64,000 nucleotides of DNA from Carettochelys insculpta (GCF_033958435.1 NC_134138.1:27310598-27374597); one strand, 5' to 3'. Shown: positions 35,567 to 46,211, counted from the stretch's first letter. Notes: generated by a model not told the origin, from the sequence alone. A program made the numbers and translations.

Positions 35567-36809
35567 TGTAAGGTGTCTGACAGCAGGAGCTCAGTACTGC
35601 TGAAGGAGTTGGGGAATGTGTCCTGCAGAGATCATTTGCATGAAAATACAAAGGTGTGCATATGTAATGCCTTGTAAAAAAAGCCTGCTGGGTGCAGGGA
35701 AAGCAATGAGGTTTTGTCTATTGTAAATAACATGTTGTTGTAAAGTCACAATTTATGCTATCACCCAGTGTAAGAATTGTAGAAATGCTTGAAGATTTTT
35801 TGTGGGGGTGGGGGTACAGGGCAGTCATCATTACTGTGTAAGATATGGATTACAGAAGGTTCCCCCCACCCAGAGCATTCTGGGAAAAAAAAGTGAGGAG
35901 GCATAGAGGTTGAACCTGCTGGTTGGAAGCCTTTTAGCTATACAGCTCTTCCCCCACTGTTCACATGTAGACCTAAAAATGGGTCCATAGTTGTTCTGTG
36001 AGAATCTACCCTGGTAGATACTGAGATGCTATGGCTAGGCCCAGTGCTGAATGTTTCTATTAGCTGAAATCACTAAGAACTGCAATCACAGGGTTTTGCC
36101 TACATAAAAACCCCCAAGACAGTAGCAGACGGATGGCATGACCAGCAGATGGATAGTAGGAGGAGCAGTGGACAGACGACCAGCAGACGGCCGGTAGGAG
36201 AAGAAGCAAGCGGATGGCAGGAGCGACCAGGAGCTGGCTGGTAGGAGCAGCAGCGGACAGATGGACGGCGTGACAGGTGGACAGCCAGTGGGGCAGGTGG
36301 CAGGGAGCAAGTGGAATGCTGGACCAATGTGAGGGGGGCATTGCTCCAGGTTCAATGAGGGAATGCATCAGGATGATGTGTCAGGGCCTGCACAGATTGG
36401 ACTGAGTTGTAAGTGGAGCATTTGAAGTGGGGGTACAAAGAAAGTTTGGGTGTGTGGATTGGCTGTTTACAGTATTGGACTGGTGAACGTGAGAGGCCAA
36501 GGACATTGCTCAATCCACTTGAGCTGGGACAGTTACTTGAGGGTTGGTTATGAACTCTGGGTGTGGTATTTTCCCAAGCTTATGCCATATGATTCTTCTG
36601 CCTCTTTTATTAAAAGTTTATTTTCTACACTCAGACTCTGTGCTTGTGAGTGGGGAAGCATTGCCTCTCCAAGGCGCCAGGGGTGTGTGAATTTCCCAGA
36701 GTACTGGGTGGGGGCTCAAGCTGGTTCTGTGTGAGGTAGATGAAAAGGAACCCCTAGATGCTGAACCCAGCCCAGGTTGCTGCCGACTTCTTCCAGAACA
36801 AGGGTTACA
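35567..36809 (+). mobile_element. Solo LTR of an endogenous retrovirus-like element (1243 bp)
   Basis: Starts TGTAAGG and ends GGGTTACA (TG...CA), with a perfect CTAG duplication at 35563-35566 and 36810-36813. It aligns along its whole length with the inverse of 57635-58689. Shared landmarks are TTTGCATGAAAATAC, TTTGTCTATTGTAAA, ACTGTGTAAGATATGGATTACA, ACAGGGTTTTGCC, CTCAGACTCTGTGCTTG and CTGGGTGGGGGCTC. An ATTAAA-type polyadenylation signal lies near 36609. A GC-rich tandem block (about 36115-36290) sits in the middle. No internal viral genes adjoin it, so it is a solo LTR left by recombination. Confidence 0.8.
36115..36290 (+). repeat. Minisatellite inside the LTR
   Basis: Degenerate units of roughly 25-35 bp built on GGCCGGTAGGAGmRGC, GCGGAyrG and GACCAGCAGAyGG. 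The same block, with other unit numbers, occurs inverted at about 57980-58130 in the second LTR. It belongs to the LTR family and is not a local expansion. Confidence 0.7.
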
Positions 36810-36813
36810 CTAG

Positions 36814-37754
36814 TGCTGAGTTCTAGTGGAAGGGAAGGAGAGGGGTCCCCATCAGCATACTCCTGCCAGTTCCCAATCTCCCCAGAGCAGAGTGTTGTTC
36901 TCCTGGAGGTCCTGCTGCTGGTGACACTGGGGAGAAGGGGCTACAGCTCGTCTCTCAGATCCTTTTGGCCCTGGACCAACACAATAGCAATCAAGCCCCC
37001 AACCCCACCTCCCCACACACCCCACCTTCCCAGAGGGTGATCATGGACTCATTGATAATGGAGCTTGAGAAGGATGTTGTAATCATGTGTCTTTGTCTCT
37101 TCAGACAGGGACAATGCTCAGTGTCTGGGCTGGTCCCATCCTTTCTGAACTCCTGAGTCATGAACAGCTCCTCAGGGTGGAGGCAGCCACCTTGCCCCTC
37201 CTTGGCTCCAAAGTACTTGGTCAGAGGTAGGGAGTGACTGTGAGGACAATTTCCCACCCCCAGCTCAGTGCTGGTAGGAAAGAAGATCTGATTCCCTTTA
37301 GGCTCTGCTGATTCATTAGGAATGAGTCTGTGGGCGGGGGGAAGTTTGGCAGTAGTTGGGAGGTTTGAGGCCCCAACTTCCAAAGCCAGCCAGGCCCCTG
37401 ACTTGAATTTCTACCTCCTCCCCTGTCCCTGAAGGAAGGGACCCACACAGCACTGCCCTGACCAAGGATGGCCCAATGGGGTGCAGGATATGGGAACTGA
37501 CTGGAAAACAGATTTTCAGTCCCTCCTTTGTGGTTCCCCCCAGTTCTAAGATAAAACTGTCTCCTGCCCCTCCTGACCATGCTCTTCTCCAAGAGGTACT
37601 GAGGTCTGTCAGTGTCTGGGGACTGTGCTGGCAGGTTCCCCAGAATGGGCTGCCTGAGGTCAGACAAGGCCTTGTGATGAGCCTGCAAAGGAAGGGTCAG
37701 CCATGGGTCACAGCTGGGAAACTGGGAAATCTGCTGCTCCCTGTCACTAGCCCC
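36814..37754. other. No gene recognised
   Basis: Balanced sequence just past the LTR. A phrase TTTGTCTCTTCAG|ACAGGG near 37089-37105 looks like a splice acceptor followed by a short open frame, but no exon partner was seen. A 181-codon - strand frame at 37221-37766 has no known domain. Confidence 0.35.
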
Positions 37755-38059
37755 CTGCTCAGCCAATCAGCATTGAGACTCTGAGAGGTGGGAGTTGAGC
37801 GGTCTCACCAGATGTCCCAAAGGATGGCCCCAGGTCACCACCAGAGGGGATCAGTCTCAGAGCAATTCCAGCCCCACGTCTTTGGGAAAGCCCAAAAGGC
37901 AGGGCCAAGGGGCTTTCTCTGAGGTTGCCTTTGCCTTGCACCTGTGTCCTGCCTGGCTGATGTCAGGGTCTGTCGGTGAGGTCACCAAATTCCCACCACC
38001 TGTCCCCAGTAGGCTGAAAGCCTGCACCAGGCATTTGTGATGTCACTGCCACATCCACC

Positions 38060-38253
38060 CCTCCCCTGCAAGGTCTGTGTTCTGCCCCCCATCAGCCCCT
38101 GGGGGGACACAGTGCTGTCACATGAGCTACAGACCAACAATTGCTCATAGTTGTTATTCAGCAAATGCTTGAGAAGAACTGGCCCATTAGAGAGAACCAG
38201 GAGCTGCACAGAGGCAATAACTGAAGAGAAGCAGCACAATCACCCAAATCCAT
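38060..38253 (-). pseudogene. Leader-like reading frame in 1-kb unit, copy 1, frameshifted
   Basis: The ATG at 38253-38251 starts MDLGDCAASLQ and soon stops. The neighbouring frame continues the sequence seen in copy 2 (SVIASVQLLVLSNGPVLLK, then NNNYEQLLVCSSCDSTVSPQ and onward to 37982). A single-base shift between the two frames explains the difference. No known domain is visible in the downstream part. The function is unknown and this copy is broken. Confidence 0.35.
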
Positions 38254-39104
38254 GACTGCTTGGGACTTATTTGTCTCGTCTTAAAAGAAAACCAAAGGCC
38301 CTGAATCCTCCCTGTCAATAGCTTCTTGCTTGGCCAATCAGCACGGAGAATCTGAGAGGTGGGAAGGAGAGGGGTCTCCGCAGATGTCCCAAAGGATGGC
38401 ACAGGTCACTGCCAGAGGGGATCAGTCACAGAGCAATTTCAGCCCCAGCTCTTTGTGAGGGCCTTCCACAATGAGAGTAACTCCCCTCAGCGTACACACA
38501 CCACAATCACCATCATCATCCTTGGTGGAGGGAAAGATCAAAGGAAAAGGTGGAAAAGAATTAGGAGAGGAATAGAAAGAGGGAGGGAAGGGGGAAAAGG
38601 GAAACCTGAAAGAACAAACCAATGACCCCAGTGATTCAACAGGACAAAGTCTTTAACCTAGTGATTTCCATACATAGAATTCACCTGGTACCAGGAGGAT
38701 CAGACGCAACAGGCACCAGCCCCCTTGCGGGCTCTTACCTTCTAAACTGGTCACGCAGAATCAGTGGTAGAGAAGGAGAAGGGGAAAACGCCAGCGAGAC
38801 TCCTCCTTAGGCTCACATAAATTAATCCTCGTTTGCTCTCAAGTCCCCAGGAGAGACTGTGAGAAGGAACCTTGCTGCTGCAAAGCCACAGGAGTTTCTG
38901 AAGTTGCTCGGAGCCTTGTTGCCTTGTGCCTCTGTCCTGCCCAGCTGATGTCAGGGTTGCTGTATGAGGTCACCAGCTTCCCAACCCAGTCTTCCAATAG
39001 GCTGAAGTCCTATACAAGGCATTTGTGATGTCAGTGCCACATCCTCTCTCCCCTCCAAGGCTGGTGTCCTGACCATAGACAGCCCCTTGGGGCACACTGA
39101 TGAT

Positions 39105-39253
39105 CATAACATAGTGCTATCAAACGAGCAACAGACCAACAATTGCTCACAGTCATTATTCAACAGGTACTTGAGACGAACTGGCTTGTTAGAGAGAACC
39201 AGGAGCTGCACAGAGGCAATAATTGCAAGCAGCAGCACAATCCCCAAATCCAT
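39105..39253 (-). CDS. Short ORF with signal-peptide-like start in 1-kb unit, copy 2
   Basis: A 49-codon frame reading MDLGIVLLLAIIASVQLLV, then LSNKPVRLKYLLNN, DCEQLLVCCSFDST and a stop. The first 21 residues have the hydrophobic core of a secretion signal or membrane anchor. The rest carries three Cys and no family signature that I know. About 85 bases upstream on the same strand lies GCTGATTGGCC (a CCAAT box in reverse orientation), which is conserved in all three units. The coding potential could be chance inside a repeat. The only evidence for a gene is that the leader and adjacent residues are retained in two units. Confidence 0.3.
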
Positions 39254-40085
39254 GACTGCTTGGGACTTATTTGTCTTGTCTTAAAAGAGAACAAAAGTAC
39301 CTGAGTCTTCCTTGTTGCTAGCTCCTTGCTAGGCCAATCAGCATGGAGGATGTGAAAGCTGGGTGGGAGGGGGGGTCTTAGCAGATGTCCCAAAGGGTGG
39401 TCCAGGTCACCACCAGAGGGCATCTGTCTCAGAGCAATTTAAGCCCCGCCTTTTCGTGGGCGCATCCCACAATGAGAGTAACCCCGCTCTCCTGACACAC
39501 ACGAACCACGACCACAGTCATCATCCTTGGTGGTGGGAAGGAAGAAAGGAAAAGGGGGAAAAGAATCAGAAGATGAAGAGAAAGAAGGAGGGATGAAAGA
39601 AAAGGGAAACCTGAAAAAAACAAACCAACAGCCCCGGCGATTCAACAGGACAAAGTCTTTAACCTAGTGATTTCCATATATAGAATTCTCCTGGTAGCAG
39701 ATGGATCAGACACAAGAGGCACCAAACCCCTCAGAGACTCTTACCTCCTAAACAGGCTACACAGAATCAGTGGAAGGGAAGGGGAAAACACTGATGAGGC
39801 TCCTCCTCAGGCTCACGTCAATTAATCCTCATTCACTGTCAGTCCCCCAGTGGATACCATGAGAAAGGAGCCTTGCTGCTGCAAAGCCACAGGAGTCCTG
39901 AGGTTGTTCCTGCCTTGCGCCTCCATCCTGTCTGGCTGTTGTCAAGGTTGCTGTATGAGGTCACCAACTTCCCATCTCAGTCCTCCAATAGGCCAAGGTC
40001 CTGCACCAGGCCTTTGTGATGTCACTGCCACGCCCACCCCTCACCTGCAAGGCTGGTGTCCTCCCCCAGCCCTGGCCAACCTCTT

Positions 40086-40499
40086 GGGTGGTTTGAGTGG
40101 CTTGCAACTTTATAACTGTTGAGTCTGGGGAGCAGGCTGGCTGCACTTTAAACCTCAGAGCCTGCTTCCCTGTGCCACACTCAGGTTGTCATTAATTAGT
40201 AGATGACAAGGCAGGACAGGACCATTTTAGCATCAAATCTGACTCCTGCATATCCCAGCCCTCCTATATGTCAGTGTAGCTAACTCCTGATCCAAGCACA
40301 CAACAGAAATGCATCTAGTCATCATTAGAAGACATCTAGAAATGGAGAATCTGTCCCTTTCTTTGGTTGTTTGTTCCAAAAGTGAACCATCCTCCCTGTG
40401 CAATATTTGTGCCTTATTTTGAATATGAGTGTGTCTGGTTCCAGCCACTGGGTCTGGTTCTGCCTTTCTCTGTGCCTTCCACCACCCCTGTCACATCCA
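40086..40499. other. No gene recognised
   Basis: Balanced to AT-rich sequence between the tandem array and a hairpin-family fragment. No feature recognised. Confidence 0.4.
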
Positions 40500-40675
40500 A
40501 CATGTTTTCTCCAGGAATGCTCTTAGACACTTCAATGGATCAGATGAAGTGGGTCTTACCCACAAAATCTCATTACCTAATAAATAAAACTGTTAGTCTT
40601 TAAGATGCTACAGGACTGCTTGGTATTTTTTTGTTTTTTGTGAAGCTACAGACTAACACAGCTACCCCTCTGAGA
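40500..40675 (+). repeat. Hairpin-family fragment, second arm plus inverted head
   Basis: GATGAAGTGGGTCTTACCCACAAAATCTCATTACCTAATAAATAAAACTGTTAGTCTTTAAGATGCTACAGGACTGC is followed by GAAGCTACAGACTAACACAGCTACCCCTCTGAGA. The last part is the reverse complement of the family-II head, while the arm has features of both families I and II. The opposing arm is absent. A short further relic of this arm lies at 51362-51420. Confidence 0.7.
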
Positions 40676-40749
40676 CCGCTTACATTTACACTCATTGTGA
40701 ACTATGCTAATACTCAAGTAAATTGGCCTGAATACAATCGAGCAGAGGA

Positions 40750-41658
40750 GTCAGCTACCCTGGCATGCATGCCACGTGAGCCTATTTACTCTGGCTCGCA
40801 AGGTGAGAGCTCAGCCTTGCTCCTTCTCCCCACATGCAGACAGCATGGGAGAGCGCCGAGCTCCTGCCAAAGCATGGAGTCGGGGCTGGAGCCCCAGCTA
40901 TGGGGCCCCCGCCAGAACACAGGCCTGGGGCCAGAACCACTGCTGCATGGCCCCCATCAGAGTGTGGGACTGAGGCAGTGGTGGGAGACCGCTTGCCCCA
41001 TGCACAGCCTGAAAGCTGCAGGCAGGAGGTCCCAGAGGCATCCAATGGGGTGTCCGTGGCTGAGCCAGGCTGGCTGAAGTGAATGTGCTGCTGGCACAGG
41101 GGGATGATGCAGGGGGCTCCCCCACACCACAGCTGGTGCCCTGCCCAGCAGCACTGGCAGGGCCCAGCATGAAATCACTACCACTGGACATCCAGCACAA
41201 TGTGAATGCAGCCTGGAATCAGCCCAGCAGTGCCTCTGCTGAGCTGGGGAGATGCACCCTCCAGGCTCAAGTCAGTATTGTACAGTGCTGGGGGATATGA
41301 GCCCAGCTCAGTGCCTTAGGGCATGGTGGCTGGTTATCTGCTCAGGGGTGGGGGGCAGGCTGACCCCTTCCAGCCATTGCCCACTGCCTCAGCCCTGCGA
41401 CCCACTGCCTTCAGGGGAGGGGTCATGGCCAGCCTCACCAAGGGGGAGGGAGGTTTTGCCTGACCTCAGGGAGTGGGGGGTGAGGGGGCAGCTCTTATCT
41501 GGTAGAGGTGGTCCCATCTCTGCAAACGAGGCCAAGGATCACACTGCACAGTAAACTGCTGCATCTTAATTTGTTTATTCATGAAGCTCTTGTAAGTAGA
41601 ATTAGTGATTTTAAAAAGTATCATCGGCACTCCACTTCAGACCGGTTGCTGACCCCTG
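40750..41658 (+). mobile_element. hAT-type element with GC-rich core
   Basis: The left part CCTGGCATGCATGCCACGTGAGCC...CTGGCTCGCAAG and the right part ATCATCGGCACTCCACTTCAGACCGGTTGCTGACCCCTG fit the ends of a hAT-type family whose left terminus occurs at 29391. The core is GC-rich (about 40800-41520) with open frames of up to 148 codons and no transposase signature, so it is non-autonomous. The first bases of the left terminus are missing. Confidence 0.55.
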
Positions 41659-42689
41659 CCCTATCTCCTCTCACTAGGTCTGAAGTCTATAAAAACATCC
41701 CAGAACCACCTGGACAGTCCCAGAATTCCTTCCTTGTCCTTTACTTCCATTGTATGGTCTCTGCTGCATCAGCCAAAATATTTACATTTCTTCTTTCAGT
41801 CTCTGTTGCTTCCTCTCCTCTGGTTTTTATTGTGTTTATCCCTCCAAAATCTGCACCCTGACTTGTCAATACTTGCTCAGATTCCCCTTGCACTTAACGT
41901 GTTCCTGTTATCCTGATAACGTGAAACAAAGCTTTGAGGACCTGTAATTCAGACTGAGCAATCTTATTCAGGATTTGACTCCGTTCTCTCCGGAGAAGAT
42001 ATTTAGCTTTCCTCTCAGGGCCTTCTTTTGCTTTTCCTTTTTGCAGCCTTAAAAAAGCGAGATGTCAGAAAAGATTAATTTGCATGTGACCACACAGGCT
42101 AAACGTAGATTAACATAGCTGGGTGCAACACTGGGGATCCAAACCCTGGAAATTCATGCTAGCACAGTCCTGGAAATGCAAGAAACAGTTGTGCTGATCC
42201 TCACAAGAGGATGAGCTTATGATTAAATCTGTGCTGATTTTTTACTTTACAAAAATCTAACATATTGAGGGAAACCCACAAAAGTTATTTATCAATCACC
42301 CCCCATGCCTGTCACTCGCTTGGCCATATCTCATGTCACAGTGACTGCACCCAACACCCTGGGTGCAACTGTTTTATGGGCTTCCAGTGCCTATATGTTT
42401 AACTAGTTACTGGTTATTTCTACTTTTAACTTCTCTAAGATCTGAATTTGTTTTCCTCCTACCTCACTTTTTCTTTCCTTCCTACTGCTCTTATCCCTTT
42501 CTCCTCCCCAACAGCCATTTAAATTCCAATTATTTTAAACAAATCAATTTTATAAAATAGAGAGAAAACGAAAGACAATGAAAAAGAAACAGAAAAAACT
42601 TGGCTGAGTCTCAAAACTAAGCAAAATCCAACTTGGCTGTTCAAGATCTGAGTCACATGTAATTAATTGCATTTTACAATATATAGGGA
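41659..42689. other. No gene recognised
   Basis: AT- and pyrimidine-rich sequence. A 117-codon open frame at 41508-41861 is not recognised. Confidence 0.4.
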
Positions 42690-42830
42690 AAAGATTTTTT
42701 GACCAAGCCTCTAGGGATCATAATGGACCAAATGCTAACTATGAGTAAACAGTATAACACTGTTGCAAACGAAGCAAACATTATCCTGGGGTGGATTAGC
42801 AGGAGTGTTGTAAATATATGGAGATATATA

Positions 42831-43007
42831 TCTCATAGAGCTGGAAGGGACCTCAGGAGGTCATTGAGTCCAGTCCATTGCCCTAGTGGCAGGACCAAGC
42901 ACCCTCCCTGACAGATAATTTCTTTTAATCTACTTGCCCCAGACCCCTAAATGGCCTCCTCAATGATTAAACTCACAACCATGGGTTTAGCAGGCCAATG
43001 CTCAAAC
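42831..43007 (-). mobile_element. SINE type 1, inserted in CR1 (first copy)
   Basis: Read on the - strand it starts GTTTGAGCATTGGCCTGC, continues with AACCCATGGTTGTGAGTTTAATC (B-box region), GGAGGCCATTTAGGGGTCTGGGGC and ends in the CR1-like tail CCTCAGGAGGTCATTGAGTC complement up to CAGCTCTATGAG. It matches the SINE at 14382-14552 but lacks the first bases of the A box. Confidence 0.8.
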
Positions 43008-43013
43008 TATATG

Positions 43014-43354
43014 TATTTCACAGAACTGGAAGGGACATGGAGAGGTCATCGAGTCCAGTCCCCTGGTCTCTCAGCAAGACCAACCTCCATCCCTGGCAGA
43101 TTTTGTTTTCAACCTATTGTCGTACCCAGAGGCACTGAGACCTCAACTGGGGTGAGTGAAGTCTCTGCTCTACAACCTCAGCTGAGAAGCAGCAGGGCTT
43201 TAGACTGTCTCCTGACAGGTTCTATTCCCAGGGCAAGCAACTAGGTCTGTTGGCATTACACCATTATCACCAGACTCCTAAAGGGCCTCCTCAAGGTCTG
43301 AGCTTACAACTCTGGGTTTATAAGGCCAATGCTCAAACCACTAAGCTACCCCTT
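43014..43354 (-). mobile_element. SINE type 1, second copy, split by SINE type 2
   Basis: On the - strand, AAGGGGTAGCTTAGTGGTTTGAGCATTGG (A box) and CAGAGTTGTAAGCTCAGACC (B box) occupy 43262-43354. The CR1-like tail ending CTTCCAGTTCTGTGAAATA lies at 43014-43114. Between them sits a foreign + strand SINE (43115-43262). The two halves join correctly when compared with 14382-14552 (break inside GGAGTCTGG...ATTGCC). Confidence 0.8.
43115..43262 (+). mobile_element. SINE type 2, internally deleted copy
   Basis: GTACCCAGAGGCACTGAGACCTCAACTGGGGTGAGTGAAG to GGGCTTTAGACTGTCTCCTGACAGGTTCTATTCCCAGGG matches the reverse complement of 47331-47492. About 27 bases containing the A-box region are missing. 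The B-box-like GGTTCTATTCC is kept. Confidence 0.7.
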
Positions 43355-43850
43355 ATAAACAAGAGTCACAAAGTAATTCTATCACTTTCCTGAGTGCTGA
43401 TTAATCCTCAACTGGATTATGTCCAGGTCTGGGTGCCATATTTCAGGAAAGATGTGGACAAATTGGAGAAAGTCCAAAGAAGAGCAACAAAAATAATTAA
43501 AGGTCTAAAAATACAAGCCAGGGTGAATGATTGAAAACAATTTTTTTTTTTAAATCTGGAGAAGAGAAAAGACAGAGAGGGCAGGGTAACAGTTTTCAAG
43601 TACATACAAGGTTGGTACAGTGAGGAAGGAGATAAATTATTCTCCTTAACAATAGGACAAGAAGATGTTGGGTTTAAATTGCAGAAAGGGAGGTTTAGGT
43701 TGGACATTAGGAAAAACTTCCCAAATGTCAGGGTGGTTAATCACTGGAATAAATTGCCTAGGATGGTTGTAGAATCTCCATCACTGAAGACTTTTAATAG
43801 CAGGTTATACCAGGAAATGGCACAACTTTATCTGGGGATGACAACAAGAA

Positions 43851-44389
43851 TTTGGTGAGTAGTCAGGGGCTGCACTTTTCTACTATATTAATGGAGGGGT
43901 GCAGGATCTGTGATGGAGTTTGGGTGCAAGAGGGGACTGCGACCAGGGGCAAGGGATTGGTGTGCAAGAGGGGGTGCAGGGCTTGGGAGGGGCTTGGGGA
44001 GCAGGAGGGGGTGGTGATGCAGTAGGTGACTCTGACCTGGGACAGGGCTATATAAGAGGGGTAGGACTGGGGGTGGCAGGTTGGGTGCAGTCAAGGCTCG
44101 ATTAGTGGGGTGGTAGGGGAGTTTCTAGCCCCCTCCCCGCAAATTTAAATCCCTCGTTTTATACCTGCGGTTCCCTTAAAGCACATGGCCTAGCTCTAGA
44201 GGCACCTTTAACTGCGACAGAGCTTGTGCAGCTTTGGGGCAGGGTGTTTGTTTATAAACAAAGGGAGGCAGGGTGATTAGTACTACAGCAGGCTTGGCAT
44301 TCAAATAATTGAAGGGTCCCTAGGAGATCATGAAAACATTACCAGGTGATTCACTTGAAAGACAGGGGAAAAAATAGTAGTAATAAACT
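43851..44389. other. G-rich minisatellite-like stretch, no gene
   Basis: From about 43890 to 44100 the sequence is built of GGGTGCAGG, GGGGCTTGG and GAGGGGGTG words. This resembles the cores of hAT elements elsewhere, including 4860-5040 and 47080-47180. The remainder is balanced. No gene. Confidence 0.5.
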
Positions 44390-44815
44390 GTAACAGAGAG
44401 ATAGCCATGCTAGTCTATATACTATCAAAACAAGAAAGCAGTCAAATAGCACTTTAAACACTAACAAAATAATTTGTTACGTGAGCTTTCATGGGACAGA
44501 ACCACTTCTTCATACCAGAACAGACGCAATGGTTAAGGTACAGAGACCCATAACTAGTAATCAAGGTGGACAAATCAGAAAAAAAAAAAAGATCAACGTG
44601 AGCAAATCAGAGAGTAGAGTGGCAGAAGGGGGGGGAGGGAAGTCAAGAATTAGATTAAGTCAAGTATGCAAACGAGCCCCTATAATGACCCAGAAAAAAA
44701 TGTTCTGGGTCATTATAGGGATTCGTTTGCATACTTGGCTTAATCTAGTTCTTGACTTCTCCGCCTTCTGCCCCTCTACTCTCTGATTTGCTCACTTTGA
44801 TCATTTTTTTTCTGA
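44390..44815 (+). repeat. Hairpin element, family I, large foldback
   Basis: The head (GTAACAGAGAGATAGCCATGCTAGTCTATATAC), first arm (GCAGTCAAATAGCACTTTAAACACTAAC...GGGACAGAACCACTTCTTC) and spacer lead to a perfect stem. CCCTATAATGACCCAGAA (near 44678-44695) pairs with TTCTGGGTCATTATAGGG (near 44703-44720) across a loop of about 7 bases. The flanks CAAGTATGCAAACGAG / TTCGTTTGCATACTTGG extend the stem. The remainder to 44815 mirrors the left spacer (GATTTGCTCACTTTGATCA). It abuts CR1 sequence directly. Confidence 0.8.
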
Positions 44816-45405
44816 TTAACTACATTAAATTTGGAAAAGGTACAGAAAAAGGCAACAAATACAATTAGAGGTAAAAAACAGCTTTCATATGTAGAGAGGT
44901 TAAGCAGACTGGGAATTTTAAGCTTGGAAAAGAAATGACTAAAGGGTGGGGGATATGTTAAAGGTCTAGAAAAATCATGAATGGTTTGAAAAAACGAAAT
45001 GCTATTTACGCTTTCACTAGCATAACACAAGAAGATCACCCAATGAAATTTACAGGCAGCAGATTTTTAAAAAAGCAAATAAATTACTTCTTCATGGTCA
45101 ATTTGTAGAACTCTTTGCCAGAGGATAGTAAAAAGGCACAAATTATAATAGGGTTCCAGCAGGAACAAATTTAGTTCAGGGAGGCTATTTCCATCAATGG
45201 CTATTAGTTGGGATGGGTAGAGATGGTATCCCTAGCCTCTGTTTGCCAGAAGCTGGGAATGAGTGACAGGGGATGGACCGTTTGATGATTGCTTCTTCTG
45301 TTCATACCTTCTAAAGCACCTGGCATTGGCCACTGTTGGAAGACAGGATGCTGGGCTAGATGGACTCCTGGTCCAACCCTGTATCACTGTTCTTATGTTG
45401 AGCTC
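44816..45405 (+). mobile_element. CR1 LINE 3' end with alternative tail
   Basis: Begins ACTACATTAAATTTGGAAAAGG and continues through ATGGTTTGAAAAAACGAAATG, the ACAGGCAGCAGATTTTTAAAAAAGC block and GAGTGACAGGGGATGGACCG to the 3' tail GGCATTGGCCACTGTTGGAAGACAGGATGCTGGGCTAGATGGACTCCTGGTCC...GTTCTTATGTTG. Non-functional relics of the ORF2 end lie in the first 300 bases. A fragment of the same tail occurs on the - strand at 11190. Confidence 0.8.
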
Positions 45406-45642
45406 AAATATATCTGCCCCCTGCTGTAACCCGCTAGATCCTACTCTCCTCCCACAGCTGAGATACAGGCCAGGAGGCCTGAAAGGCTGTCTCTCTCTCT
45501 CTCTGCAGAATTAGTAACAAAATAAGAAGATATATTAAAATGGAAAGGCTAACCAGGGTTCATTAAATGACTTGCCACAAGATGTCAGAACACTTATATT
45601 AGAGCTGAGTGGCTCTAATATTTAATTTTCATTCTTTTGTAT

Positions 45643-46095
45643 ACAGTAGTCACCCAAGTTATGCAAGGGTTGTGGTCCCCTGCACCCTCACATAACTCAA
45701 ATTTCATGTAAGTCAGGGGGAGAACCATTAACCGGTCATCAGCCTGACTCCCAGCAATCCTGTGGTTGCAGGACCCAGGCAAGGCTTCTCCCCAGGTTCC
45801 CCAGATGGGGGAACCTGGGGAGAAGCCACACCACCACAGCTGTCTGTCCAGCAGCTGGGGGGAGTCGGGTGGGCAGACAGCTGCTGCGGCGCAGTTTCTC
45901 CCAGCCGGGACAGCAGGTGAGAAGCTGCGCCACTGCAGCTGTTTGCCCACCCGGCTCCCCCAAATGCTGCTGCAGGGTATCTCTCCTGCATCCCCCAGTT
46001 GGGGTAGCCAGGGGCTGGAGTGCTTTCCATTTGCACTTTATCTGCATTAATGAGAGTTAAGTGAAATCCCGCATACCGGGGGAGTCCTGTAGGAA
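45643..46095. mobile_element. Tigger-like non-autonomous element with GC-rich core
   Basis: The left end TATACAGTAGTCACCCAAGTTATGCAAGGGTTGTG is followed by CACATAACTCAAATTTCATGTAAGTCAGGGG. The core (about 45760-46010) has GC-rich direct and inverted repeats (CCCCAGGTTCCCCAGATGGG and GGGAACCTGGGGAG). The right part has ATTAATGAGAGTTAAGTGAAATCCCGC. It aligns with 48069-48820. The right terminus is uncertain. Confidence 0.5.
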
Positions 46096-46211
46096 TTAGA
46101 TACAGTTCTGCCTGCCAGCTAAGTTATCTGTCAAAAAACCAGAATTTTCAAGTGCTTTAGTAGTACCTGGAAACAGATGATATAAGGCTTATATGGTTGA
46201 TAACACACACA

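Larger units (their letters stand above)
37755..40085. repeat. Tandem array of about 1-kb units (2.5 copies)
   Basis: The block from GCCAATCAGCA through GATGTCCCAAAGG and CAGAGCAATTTmAGCCCC occurs at about 37762, 38334 and 39332. The block TGATGTCAGGGTTGCTGTATGAGGTCACC occurs at about 37960, 38946 and 39938 (variants), giving periods of 986 and 992 bp. Unit 1 lacks about 410 bp present in units 2 and 3 (from CCACAATGAGAGTAAC to the block before GCCTTGTGCCTC). Each unit also has a conserved - strand segment that begins with ATG in good context and encodes a hydrophobic leader (see 38060-38253 and 39105-39253). The array shows no known gene. Confidence 0.85.
42690..43850 (+). pseudogene. CR1 ORF2 3' region, interrupted by SINEs
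   Basis: The 5' part (42695-42813) reads LGIIMDQMLTMSKQ and ANIILGWISRSVVN. After an insertion (42814-43354) the same protein resumes with a region encoding YVQVWVPYFRKDVDKLEKVQ, RRATKIIKGL and, after frame breaks, the LGKTSQM-like end (GGRFRLDIRKNFPNVRVVNHW-type sequence, about 43685-43750). This is the stretch after the reverse transcriptase in CR1 ORF2. The copy is dead: frame breaks occur near 43530-43560 (a T-run) and the true 3' tail is missing beyond about 43850. Confidence 0.8.

Noticed and set aside
37755..39360. MHC-type promoter (Y box CTGATTGG with X2-like TGATGTCA)
   Set aside because: The CCAAT element and the TGATGTCA word are about 200-600 bp apart in each unit, whereas the X and Y boxes of MHC promoters lie about 20 bp apart. 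I saw no MHC coding exon.
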